Notes: a model not told the origin generated them from the sequence alone. DNA of 12,873 bases from Minisyncoccota bacterium (GCA_020052135.1 JAGVPS010000107.1:1-12873), one strand, 5' to 3'. Shown: positions 7,038-12,873, numbered from the stretch's first letter. Numbers and translations are program-made.

Positions 7038-8291
7038 CTAAACGTACTGCGCTAAAAAATCTTGGAAGGTATTTTTCACGTATGAAGCCATCGGAGGCGT
7101 CATGCCGTGATGCGCACCAATCACGATAGAATCCCGCATTACCTTGTCGGCATTCTTTAACGTTCCTACCACGCGATGCGGAATGTTTTTATATCCTGGA
7201 TGGCGCAGAATGTTGCCCGCAAAGAGGAGCCGTGTCTGAATGTTTTTTGCTTCAAGGTATTTGATAAGCTCGAATCGAGTGAAGGGCGCCCCATCTTTGA
7301 TAGTGAGCGGGAATGTAAGCCACGTTACCTGCGCTTTCGGGTGCTCCTCGGGCACGATAAAAAACTGATCATATTTCTTAAAAAACTTTTTCAAGGTTTC
7401 AAAATTCCTTTTCCTAACCGCAACCACTTTCGGAAGTTTCTTAAGCTGTGCCAGGCCGAATGCGAACATGATTTCAACCGGCTTTAAATTGTGCCCCATG
7501 TGCGTGTACGTGAACTTTTTGTCGTAGTGGATGCCCGTGTGCTCATGGGTAAACCGATAGTCAAGGTCTTCACTGTCATGCTGTGCGGCACGACCCCATT
7601 CGCGGAACGCATACGCCGCCTCCGCAAGCTTTGGGTCATTGACACAAATAATTCCCCCTCCGCCTGCAGCAGTCACGTGATGAGAAGCGTAAAAACTTGA
7701 GGTCGTAATATCGCTCCAGGCGCCCGTGGGCTTCCCGCCAAAGGATCCGCCGATCGTATCGCAACTATCCTCCACTAAATACAGCTTATGTTTTTTTGCG
7801 AACTTTGAAAGCGTTTCCATGTCGTTCAGATTTCCCAAAGTATGGGGCACCATGATCGCGCGCGTTTTTTTGGAAAGCATCTTCGGAAGATTTTTAAGAT
7901 CAAGGTTGTAGCTCCCTAGCTTAGAGTCAGCAAGGACGGGCACGAGGCCGTTTAACACGATACAGCTCAAGGTCGTCGCAAACGTGCAGGCGGGCGTAAT
8001 CACTTCACTGCCGTGAGGAAGATTTAAAATCTTAAATGCCAAATAGTTTGCGGTAGATCCCGAGTTCACGACAATGCCGTATTTCTTTCCAAAAATTCTT
8101 GCAACCTTCTCCTCAAATTCATGGACATACTTGCCCATGCCAAGCCAGCCTTCTTTGAGGCATTTTGTTACCGCATCCACCTCTTCATCACCATAGACGG
8201 CTTGGGCATAAAACACTTTATGTGTTCCTGGGATAAAGTCTTTGGAAAAGTTATGTACCCCGTAGTAGTTCTTTTTCTTGGATTTTTGCAT
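7038..8291 (-). CDS. DegT/DnrJ-family PLP enzyme with active-site His: probable NDP-4-keto-6-deoxysugar 3-dehydratase
   Basis: A 417-residue fold-type I PLP enzyme of the DegT/DnrJ/EryC1/StrS family. PLP-site residues include N-S-G-S-T-A-N (76-82) and E-D (174-175). The Schiff-base lysine is replaced by H204 in S-F-Y-A-S-H-H-V-T, which is diagnostic of sugar 3-dehydratases (ColD; E1/DdhC/AscC), not aminotransferases. R-L-L-F-A-G-N and G-A-P-F-T-R-F-E-L resemble E1. The E1 region with [2Fe-2S] cysteines has none here (228-270), as in ColD. The usual G-E-G-G is A-G-G-G-G. With gmd nearby, removal of the 3-OH from GDP-4-keto-6-deoxymannose fits. Start ATG 8291 is chosen because the in-frame TTG at 8366 lies inside a -35 box. 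No neighbouring ColC-type partner is obvious except the SDR. Confidence 0.85.
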   Translation of the reverse strand: MQKSKKKNYYGVHNFSKDFIPGTHKVFYAQAVYGDEEVDAVTKCLKEGWLGMGKYVHEFEEKVARIFGKKYGIVVNSGSTANYLAFKILNLPHGSEVITPACTFATTLSCIVLNGLVPVLADSKLGSYNLDLKNLPKMLSKKTRAIMVPHTLGNLNDMETLSKFAKKHKLYLVEDSCDTIGGSFGGKPTGAWSDITTSSFYASHHVTAAGGGGIICVNDPKLAEAAYAFREWGRAAQHDSEDLDYRFTHEHTGIHYDKKFTYTHMGHNLKPVEIMFAFGLAQLKKLPKVVAVRKRNFETLKKFFKKYDQFFIVPEEHPKAQVTWLTFPLTIKDGAPFTRFELIKYLEAKNIQTRLLFAGNILRHPGYKNIPHRVVGTLKNADKVMRDSIVIGAHHGMTPPMASYVKNTFQDFLAQYV

Positions 8292-8337
8292 ATCAGGCAA
8301 TGGTACTAAATCTATATAGCTCGGCGGAAAAAAGCAA

Positions 8338-8366
8338 ATTATATAGATATAACTACCGTTTCTCAA
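8338..8366 (-). promoter_or_regulatory. Sigma70 promoter of the PLP 3-dehydratase-like gene
   Basis: On the minus strand TTGAGA (8361-8366, 5/6) and TATAAT (8338-8343, 6/6) are 17 nt apart. The site lies between the terminator at 8379-8412 and ATG 8291, giving a leader of about 40 nt. It rules out the TTG at 8366 as start codon. Confidence 0.75.
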
Positions 8367-8378
8367 TAAAAGTTTTTT

Positions 8379-8412
8379 AAAAAAAAGTGGGGCTCGGCTT
8401 GCCGATGCCCCA
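8379..8412 (-). terminator. Intrinsic terminator of Nudix gene A
   Basis: On the minus strand TGGGGC pairs with GCCCCA, with a small internal loop and an inner CGG/CCG pairing, followed by C and eight T. It lies 15 nt after the TAG of the Nudix gene at 8427. Confidence 0.85.
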
Positions 8413-8426
8413 TCTTTGAACCTCGT

Positions 8427-9047
8427 CTAGTAGATCGAATCATCTGGCTCCGAGAAGTTGAGAAACCTCACACGCAGATCTTCCGGCATTGCAAAGACAA
8501 TCGAGAGCCATTCCTCTAATCGCTTCTGCAGGAGCTGATGTTGAGGAATGAGGTTTGAGGGGAGTTTTCCGAAAGGAAAGAAGGAGGTTCCATCCCTCTT
8601 CTTCGCATTCTCCGGGGTGTCATCGAATGCAAGGGATCCCTGGACCATGATACAAAGCTCGTGGTCACGGCGATGCTTTGGGAAGTTCATCGGCCTCACG
8701 ACATGGAAAACTCCGAGTTCTAAACCCGTCTCTTCTACTGCTACACGCCATGCAGCATCTTGGATCCGCTCCCCACCACCGAGGTAGCCGCCAGGATGGT
8801 GCCAACAGTCGGGATAGTCGGCGTCATCACGATGCGCGAGAAGCACTTTCAGATCTTTAGGATTCTTCACCTTGAAGAGCGGACGATCAAGAATGAAGAG
8901 CTCGATCGGATTCATGGGGAGCAGGCGCGCATCCCACATCGCCCGAAGAATCGGGTACTGCATCCGGGGAAGCGGCGCTGCTCTCCGCATGAACGCCGCG
9001 CACGCTTCGACCTCTACATCAGTCAAAGGGGCTTTGGAGTGATTCAA
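8427..9047 (-). CDS. Nudix hydrolase (copy A, near-canonical box) with N-terminal extension
   Basis: A 206-residue protein. The Nudix box spans G87-x5-E93-x7-R101-V-A-V-E105-E106-T-G108-L; it keeps the metal-binding E105/E106 but has Val where the R-E pair normally has Glu. The H-H-P-G-G before the box and V-L-L-A-H-R upstream are usual. Residues 1-50 form an extension (Y-P-I-L-R-A-M-W region) also seen in the three other Nudix-like proteins here. A shared C-terminal F-F-P-F-G-K-L-P-S-N-L-I motif follows. It starts at TTG 9047, with GAGGA about 7-8 nt upstream and no in-frame ATG nearby. Nudix enzymes cleave nucleoside diphosphates linked to other groups; a GDP-sugar is plausible from context. 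It is a single-gene unit divergent from Nudix B and closed by its own terminator. Confidence 0.85.
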   Translation of the reverse strand: MNHSKAPLTDVEVEACAAFMRRAAPLPRMQYPILRAMWDARLLPMNPIELFILDRPLFKVKNPKDLKVLLAHRDDADYPDCWHHPGGYLGGGERIQDAAWRVAVEETGLELGVFHVVRPMNFPKHRRDHELCIMVQGSLAFDDTPENAKKRDGTSFFPFGKLPSNLIPQHQLLQKRLEEWLSIVFAMPEDLRVRFLNFSEPDDSIY

Positions 9048-9092
9048 CGAAAAATCCTCATGAGAAGATCGAATCCTTATTTATATAAGGCC

Positions 9093-9120
9093 ATATTATC
9101 TAAACAGATATTATAATCAA
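9093..9120 (-). promoter_or_regulatory. Possible promoter of Nudix gene A
   Basis: On the minus strand TTGATT (9115-9120) and TAATAT (9093-9098) are 16 nt apart, matching 4/6 each. An alternative uses TTGACG (9121-9126) with an 18 nt spacer to TAGATA. Both are weak; the AT-rich gap and divergent layout are the main support. Confidence 0.35.
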
Positions 9121-9121
9121 C

Positions 9122-9135
9122 GTCAAGCACTTGAC
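9122..9135. repeat. Perfect inverted repeat between divergent Nudix promoters, candidate operator
   Basis: GTCAAG-CA-CTTGAC is a perfect 6+2+6 palindrome. It supplies the -35 TTGAC of the plus-strand promoter and overlaps a possible -35 of the minus-strand one. Its core TCAAGCACTT is shared with 6208-6217 (minus strand). A single protein bound here could control both Nudix genes; binding is inferred only. Confidence 0.4.
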
Positions 9136-9159
9136 TAGCATCATATAGAGTGGTATTAT
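9131..9159 (+). promoter_or_regulatory. Sigma70 promoter of Nudix gene B
   Basis: TTGACT (9131-9136, 5/6) and TATTAT (9154-9159, 5/6) are separated by 17 nt. Transcription would start near 9166, about 42 nt before TTG 9208. Confidence 0.75.
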
Positions 9160-9207
9160 ATAGATTGCTCTACTTTGAAAGTCCAGGAAACTGGCTGAAA
9201 GGATACT

Positions 9208-9747
9208 TTGGCCGAAGACGACGTAGAAGAAAAAATGGTTCTCGCGGTCGTGAGTTACCTGGAGAAGATCAAAGGACGTCGCTGGGACAGGCGCATCTGG
9301 ATGGCAATCCACAAGCTCTACCCGGGGGTTGCGATCGAGTGCGTCATCGTGAATGACAAGAATGTTCTTCTCACCCACCGCACGGGCGACTGGACTGGAT
9401 GGCATTTCCCCGGCAGTGCTCTGAACGAGGGAGAGACTATCGAAGCATGTGCGGTGCGATGCGTCCTCTCAGAAGTGGGTCTGAAATGCTTGGGCGTTGG
9501 TGGAGTCATCGGTGTTGTGAACCACCCGAAGAGTCCGCGGGCTCACGATGTCTCGCTCCTCGTCCCCTGTGCTACGATTGGAAAAGCCGTCCAACAAAAA
9601 GAGCCGATGCAGTGGTTCGCAATGGATGAGCTTCGCGAAGAAGATGTCATCACCTGTCACCGCCGATACCTTTCAGCTCTCCGCGCCTACGTGAGGACGC
9701 ACAAGACCATCCTGACGTCCGATGATCTCTCGGACAGCTTCGTGTAG
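9208..9747 (+). CDS. Nudix-fold protein (copy B) with degenerate Nudix box
   Basis: A 179-residue protein. V-L-L-T-H-R (53-58) and W-H-F-P-G-S (65-70) lead into a Nudix box that has S70 for the usual Gly, E76, then R84-C-V-L-S88-E89-V-G91-L. The first Glu of the E-E metal pair is Ser and the R-E Glu is Cys, while E89 remains. Altered boxes of this form occur in GDP-mannose mannosyl hydrolase, so loss of activity should not be assumed. The N-terminal extension (residues 1-45) and the C-terminal W-F-A-M-D-E-L motif are shared with the other Nudix copies. The start is TTG 9208, with AAAGGA five nt upstream; ATG at 9235 is the alternative. It is a single-gene unit with its own promoter and terminator, GC about 52-55%. 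Confidence 0.8.
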   Translation: MAEDDVEEKMVLAVVSYLEKIKGRRWDRRIWMAIHKLYPGVAIECVIVNDKNVLLTHRTGDWTGWHFPGSALNEGETIEACAVRCVLSEVGLKCLGVGGVIGVVNHPKSPRAHDVSLLVPCATIGKAVQQKEPMQWFAMDELREEDVITCHRRYLSALRAYVRTHKTILTSDDLSDSFV

Positions 9748-9749
9748 AA

Positions 9750-9763
9750 GGCGACACGTCGCC
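9750..9763 (+). other. Short GC-rich palindrome after Nudix gene B
   Basis: GGCGAC-AC-GTCGCC starts two nt after the TAG. As RNA it can fold as a 5 bp stem with a 4 nt loop, but no T tract follows. It may protect the mRNA end or be incidental to the terminator 10 nt downstream. Confidence 0.4.
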
Positions 9764-9772
9764 CCTACAAAC

Positions 9773-9815
9773 CGAGCCGCGCAAGAGACACCATCTTGCC
9801 CGGCTCGCTTTTTTT
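9773..9815 (+). terminator. Intrinsic terminator of Nudix gene B
   Basis: CGAGCCG and GCAAGA (split by a C-C mismatch) pair with TCTTGC and CGGCTCG around a 7 nt loop, giving 13 pairs, followed by C and seven T. It ends six bases before the opposite-strand terminator. Confidence 0.93.
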
Positions 9816-9820
9816 ATTTC

Positions 9821-9858
9821 AAAAAAATAGCCGGCGAGAGAAAACGTCCTCTCGCCGG
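9821..9858 (-). terminator. Intrinsic terminator of Nudix gene C
   Basis: On the minus strand CCGGCGAGAG pairs perfectly (10 bp) with CTCTCGCCGG around an 8 nt loop, followed by CTA and seven T. It lies about 27 nt after the TGA at 9885 and faces the plus-strand terminator, isolating the convergent genes. Confidence 0.93.
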
Positions 9859-9884
9859 ACTTCGAAACGTCTTTCCGTTGGTCT

Positions 9885-10410
9885 TCAGGCGGCGCGCTTC
9901 TCACGCCAGTACTCCACCGCCACCCGGATGATCTCGTAGTGGTGGGTGAGCAGATCCGGCGGAAGATTGTCCACATCGCAGAAGGTCCCGTGATCCGGCT
10001 CGCCCTCGACCTCGCAGACGAAGATGCACGCGTTCTCGGGTCCACGATCTGTCGCGAGGAAACGCGCCGTCACGAACTCGGGCGCCGTGAAAAAGCCCAT
10101 CTTCAGCTCGTTCATCTGAACGCGCCGGAAAGCATCCTCGTAGGACCCCGGCTTGTCGCTCGCACGGAGCATGCTACCCGGCGAGTGCGGACGCCCCGCG
10201 TAGTGCACGTCCTCGGGGGGGGCGCAGAGCCAGGTAGACCTGCAGATCCTTGCCCTGCTCGCGAAGGATCACCGTCTCGATCGCCGTCAGGGCGAAGAGC
10301 CGGGCCGCGGCGTTGTAGAAGGCGGCGCTCATGCGCGGCCCTGCCATGCCCAGGAGCTCGATCGCCGTCCGTTCCTGTTCCAGATCCAGCCCTTCAGTTG
10401 TCTGAACCAA
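9885..10410 (-). pseudogene. Nudix-fold protein (copy C), frameshifted at a C8 run
   Basis: Two overlapping frames form one Nudix-like protein. The first (TTG 10410 to a stop at 10174) gives the N-terminal extension and A-I-E-T-V-I-L-R-E-Q-G-K; the second continues with H-S-P-G-S, then A-F-R-R-V-Q-M-N-E-L-K-M and H-G-T-F-C-D-V-D-N-L-P. Removing one base from the eight G at 10215-10222 (C on the coding strand) joins them into about 174 residues, the length of copies B and D. The Nudix box is strongly eroded: Asn replaces the first Glu of the E-E pair. The TTG start has AGGTGA three nt upstream. GC is about 63-67%, the highest in the window, suggesting a foreign origin. The shift may be a true mutation, slippage-based switching or a sequencing error. 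Confidence 0.8.
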
Positions 10411-10470
10411 GCTTCACCTACTTCCTGTAGTTGGGAAAGAAAAAAACACGACCAGATTGTGCCGTAACTA

Positions 10471-10498
10471 TTTATGCATATAAAGTATAATCTGTCAA
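10471..10498 (-). promoter_or_regulatory. Possible promoter of Nudix gene C
   Basis: On the minus strand a perfect TTGACA (10493-10498) is followed 16 nt later by CATAAA (10471-10476, 4/6); TAAATA at 18 nt is an alternative. It sits about 60 nt before TTG 10410 and directly after the aminotransferase stop at 10508. The -10 is weak. Confidence 0.45.
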
Positions 10499-10507
10499 GT
10501 CGATCTC

Positions 10508-11641
10508 CTACTTACTGCCAGAAAAATTTTTTATTGTCTTTATTACATATGCAAACTCTTTTGAAGACATAGTACTAAAAAGCGGAAGAGACACGATTTC
10601 TTTAGCAACACGCTCTGCAACAGGCGTGTTGCCGCTCAAACCAATTTTTTTAAAATATGAATGATGGAATACCGGCGGAAAATGCACGCTCGTCGTAATT
10701 CCCTGCTCTGCCATATATCTCATAAACGCATCTCGCTTGCCTCCTTTAATGCGAACCACATAGAGCCAAAAACCGCTTTTCGTATAAGATGCATCTTTGG
10801 GCGTCTCGAGCCATGAGAGGCCCCGCAACGCACGATTATAGCGAGCGCGAAGCATGTCTTTATTCTTTAATATCTTGGGAAGTTTTTTAAATTGTGCCAA
10901 GCCGATCGCGGCAATTACATCGTTCATATTGAATTTCCACCCCAATTCAGAAACATCGTAGTGCCATGAATACTTTGCATTCCCCGCAAAGCGCTTCCAC
11001 GTGTCGTTTGAGGATCCATACCACTTAAGAGCCCTTAATTTTTCCGCGAGCTTCGCGTTGTTTGTGGTAAGCATTCCTCCATCGCCGGTTGTGATATTTT
11101 TCTTTGCCTCAAAACTAAAACAATTGATAATGCCAAAGACACCAACGTGTTTTCCCTTATAGCGGGCGCCCAAGGCATTTGCGCAATCTTCTATCACGAA
11201 GATTTTGTGCTTGCGCGCAATGCGCATAATTTTATCCATGTCCGCAGTGTGACCACCCAGATGCACAGGTATGACCGCCTTGGTCCGCTTCGTAATTTTC
11301 CGTTCGAAATCCTTTGGATCCAAACAGAGTGTATCCGCCTCTACATCCGCAAACACCGGCGTTGCGCCATTGTAGAGTGCCGCGTACGGAGTAGAAACAA
11401 CGGTGATTGCGGGAACGATTATCTCATCCCCTTTCCCGATGCCTAACGCTTGCACTGCAATATGGAGTGCGGCAGTGCCCGAGGTAACGCCAATCGCATG
11501 TTTTGCGCCAATATAAATAGCAAACTGCTTTTCGAACTCTTGCGTTTTAGGGCCCGCGCCCACCCAGCCAGTTTTAAAAACCTCTGCGAGATTTTTCAAT
11601 TCTTCTTTTCCTAGTGAAGGACGAAAGAGTGGAACTTTCAT
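10508..11641 (-). CDS. DegT/DnrJ/EryC1/StrS sugar aminotransferase (perosamine-synthase-like)
   Basis: A 377-residue PLP aminotransferase. T-S-G-T-A-A-L-H (53-60), E151-D152 (D152 pairs with the pyridine N) and the Schiff-base K181 in S-F-E-A-K-K-N-I-T-T-G-D-G-G are all present, in contrast to the His-type paralog at 7038-8291. P-V-H-L-G-G-H-T-A-D-M (125-135) and the N-terminal V-P-L-F-R-P are typical of family members that aminate a 4-keto sugar using glutamate. With GDP-4-keto-6-deoxymannose available from gmd, GDP-perosamine is a reasonable product, though 3-amino or UDP-linked substrates cannot be excluded. The start ATG 11641 is 25 nt after the Nudix D stop; an in-frame TTG at 11683 would overlap that gene and add unlike residues. 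It is last in a three-gene operon, and no clear terminator follows. Confidence 0.88.
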   Translation of the reverse strand: MKVPLFRPSLGKEELKNLAEVFKTGWVGAGPKTQEFEKQFAIYIGAKHAIGVTSGTAALHIAVQALGIGKGDEIIVPAITVVSTPYAALYNGATPVFADVEADTLCLDPKDFERKITKRTKAVIPVHLGGHTADMDKIMRIARKHKIFVIEDCANALGARYKGKHVGVFGIINCFSFEAKKNITTGDGGMLTTNNAKLAEKLRALKWYGSSNDTWKRFAGNAKYSWHYDVSELGWKFNMNDVIAAIGLAQFKKLPKILKNKDMLRARYNRALRGLSWLETPKDASYTKSGFWLYVVRIKGGKRDAFMRYMAEQGITTSVHFPPVFHHSYFKKIGLSGNTPVAERVAKEIVSLPLFSTMSSKEFAYVIKTIKNFSGSK

Positions 11642-11666
11642 AATATATGTTCTACAACTTTTTAAT

Positions 11667-12158
11667 TCATCGAATGGTAACAAATTCGCGTAATCGCCTA
11701 ATCTGTCTTATCTCGGGTAATTGCTTATTTAAGAATCCTTTTGGTAAGTGGTCAATATGAAAAAATGTTCCATGCTTTGGTTTCGTTCTTGATGTAACTC
11801 TGAATAAAAGTGCGATGCTCTGCTCGCGTGGCGTAAACTCGTTATTGTAACCAACAAACTCTCCCTTTTTGATTTTGATGCCCAACTCTTTGAACGCGAT
11901 TCGTTGCAGTGTATGCTCAGGTTTTTCTTTATACCAGAGTATGCTCCCAGGAATGTGCCAGTTGTTATAGAATTCATCGTGGCGATGTGTGAGAAGAATA
12001 TGATTCTCGTCCTTCATGTAGGCTATATCAACCGCAACAATTGGCAGAACTTTACAGAGAGCGAGAAACACCGGATACGGCGCCGGAATATGTACTTTTT
12101 TTAAAAGCCGCACCAGTTCTTGTATCTCTTTTCTATTCAGCTTGCTTTGGTATTTCAT
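11667..12158 (-). CDS. Nudix-fold protein (copy D) with degenerate Nudix box
   Basis: A 163-residue protein. I-L-L-T-H-R (54-59) and W-H-I-P-G-S (67-72) precede a box with S72 in place of Gly, E78, then R86-I-A-F-K90-E91-L-G93-I. Lys replaces the first Glu of the metal-binding pair; E91 is kept. The R-x-x-x-x-E-L-G form resembles GDP-mannose mannosyl hydrolase. H-G-T-F-F-H-I-D-H-L-P (129-139) matches H-G-T-F-C-D-V-D-N-L-P of copy C, so the two are close relatives despite very different GC. The N-terminal extension (1-45) is shared with all copies. The start is ATG 12158, 6 nt after the methyltransferase stop, and the aminotransferase follows after 25 nt. This is the only Nudix copy embedded in a sugar operon, which supports an NDP-sugar substrate. 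Confidence 0.82.
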   Translation of the reverse strand: MKYQSKLNRKEIQELVRLLKKVHIPAPYPVFLALCKVLPIVAVDIAYMKDENHILLTHRHDEFYNNWHIPGSILWYKEKPEHTLQRIAFKELGIKIKKGEFVGYNNEFTPREQSIALLFRVTSRTKPKHGTFFHIDHLPKGFLNKQLPEIRQIRRLREFVTIR

Positions 12159-12164
12159 GTCTTT

Positions 12165-12857
12165 TTAAGTCCTTATACTGCAGTAGAATACCATTTTTTT
12201 CATGTAACAATTAAGAAAGGGCAAGAAAAAGGCGATGAACTTTTCAAACTTATGCCGCTTACCATAAAACCTAAACGCGTCTGCACCGCACATTTTTTCT
12301 ATTTTGAAGCCATGTCCCAAGAGTAATGTTTTCATTTCTCCGTAGGTAAAAAAATGGTCTTCTACAGGCTGAATGTTTTTTCTTTTCTGTATATATGATT
12401 TAAACAAAATCCACTTTTTATTAGGTGCAGTAACAAGCATTGTGCCTTTGCGCTTTAGTACGCGTCTTACTTCTTCAAGTGCCCGATCAAAATCTAGAAG
12501 ATATTGAAACGTGTCCACCATGACGACCATATCAAACGAGTTATCTTGGAATGGCAATGCCGCCGCATCTGCTTTTATAATCTTCGCCTGGGGAACTGTA
12601 TCCCGTGCCATTGCAATCAAGCGATCAGAAAGATCAATACCGGTCAGGCTTGCAATGCGTGTACCCCCTCGCTCTAGGATATTTTTAAGCACGACGCCTT
12701 GCCCCACACCAATTTCTAAAATATCGCCCAAAAACGTCGGGACGATATCCAGGACTTCATTATAAAAATCCTCGGAAACATACACTTTTTCTGCGATCGC
12801 GTCGTACCCCTTCCCGATTTCCTCGTTAGTTATCTTTCTGTCTTGATTTATAGTCAT
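12165..12857 (-). CDS. Class I SAM-dependent methyltransferase
   Basis: A 230-residue methyltransferase of the Methyltransf_11/UbiE-like type. Motif I is L-E-I-G-V-G-Q-G (47-54), the acidic residue ending strand 2 is D75 (G-I-D-L-S), and K-A-D-A-A-A-L-P-F (95-103) plus S-F-D-M-V-V (107-112) complete the SAM pocket. L-K-R-K-G-T-M-L-V (134-142) is the usual post-motif strand. The C-terminal 25 residues are hydrophobic and may contact membrane or lipid. The start ATG 12857 has GGAAG about 10 nt upstream. It is first, within the window, of an operon with Nudix D and the aminotransferase, so O- or N-methylation of a sugar is plausible, but quinone or small-molecule substrates remain possible. Confidence 0.82.
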   Translation of the reverse strand: MTINQDRKITNEEIGKGYDAIAEKVYVSEDFYNEVLDIVPTFLGDILEIGVGQGVVLKNILERGGTRIASLTGIDLSDRLIAMARDTVPQAKIIKADAAALPFQDNSFDMVVMVDTFQYLLDFDRALEEVRRVLKRKGTMLVTAPNKKWILFKSYIQKRKNIQPVEDHFFTYGEMKTLLLGHGFKIEKMCGADAFRFYGKRHKFEKFIAFFLPFLNCYMKKMVFYCSIRT

Positions 12858-12873
12858 TGATGATTTCTTCCAC

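Noticed and set aside
8292..8366. N-terminal extension of the PLP dehydratase-like protein to TTG 8366.
   Set aside because: The TTG is part of the -35 box of a good promoter, so it would not be in the mRNA.
9773..9858. The paired hairpins between Nudix B and C as an integron attC or attachment site.
   Set aside because: Each hairpin is followed by a T tract in the proper orientation for its gene; no R/L core sites or integrase are visible. They are ordinary convergent terminators.
10411..10507. TATAAT on the plus strand at 10486-10491 as a plus-strand promoter.
   Set aside because: No -35 at suitable distance and no plus-strand gene downstream.

Overview
The window looks like a surface-polysaccharide / nucleotide-sugar locus. 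It is a mosaic of low-GC sugar genes (about 37-47% GC in the stretches I counted) and higher-GC small hydrolase genes (about 50-67%). Packing is tight, with ATGA and 8-17 nt overlaps, and TGA is used as a normal stop (standard bacterial code 11). There are no RNA genes, transposases or CRISPR repeats. The gene set and the style of the Lys-rich proteins and the O-antigen-ligase-like protein resemble genomes of the candidate phyla radiation (Patescibacteria/Parcubacteria). That is an impression, not proof.

Left part (1-5241, all minus strand). A six-gene operon is read right to left: HD-domain hydrolase, GDP-mannose 4,6-dehydratase (gmd), TcaB9/NovU-type sugar C-methyltransferase, small cupin (possible sugar epimerase/isomerase), GT4 glycosyltransferase, and an O-antigen ligase/polymerase-like membrane protein that runs off the left edge. 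Together they could convert GDP-mannose to GDP-4-keto-6-deoxymannose, add a branching methyl, adjust stereochemistry, transfer the sugar and polymerise or ligate the glycan.

Middle (5359-8412). A second HD-domain protein has its own near-perfect promoter, strong Shine-Dalgarno, TTG start and intrinsic terminator. Divergent from it is a short-chain dehydrogenase (SDR), which converges on a DegT-family PLP enzyme. In that enzyme the Schiff-base lysine is replaced by histidine, the hallmark of sugar 3-dehydratases (ColD, E1), and the Fe-S cysteine region of E1 is absent.

Right part (8427-12857). Four Nudix-like proteins share an unusual N-terminal extension of about 40-50 residues. Three have eroded Nudix boxes. 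Two are divergent from a shared promoter region, and one of the three eroded copies carries a +1 frameshift in a run of eight C. Two strong terminators lie back to back between the second and third. The window ends with a three-gene minus-strand operon: SAM methyltransferase, Nudix-like protein, and a canonical (Lys-containing) DegT sugar aminotransferase.

All sugar enzymes could draw on GDP-4-keto-6-deoxymannose: branching by C-methylation, 3-deoxygenation, or 4-amination (perosamine type). The most unusual layer is the set of stand-alone hydrolase units (HD plus Nudix), each with TTG start, higher GC and its own terminator, inserted among the sugar genes.
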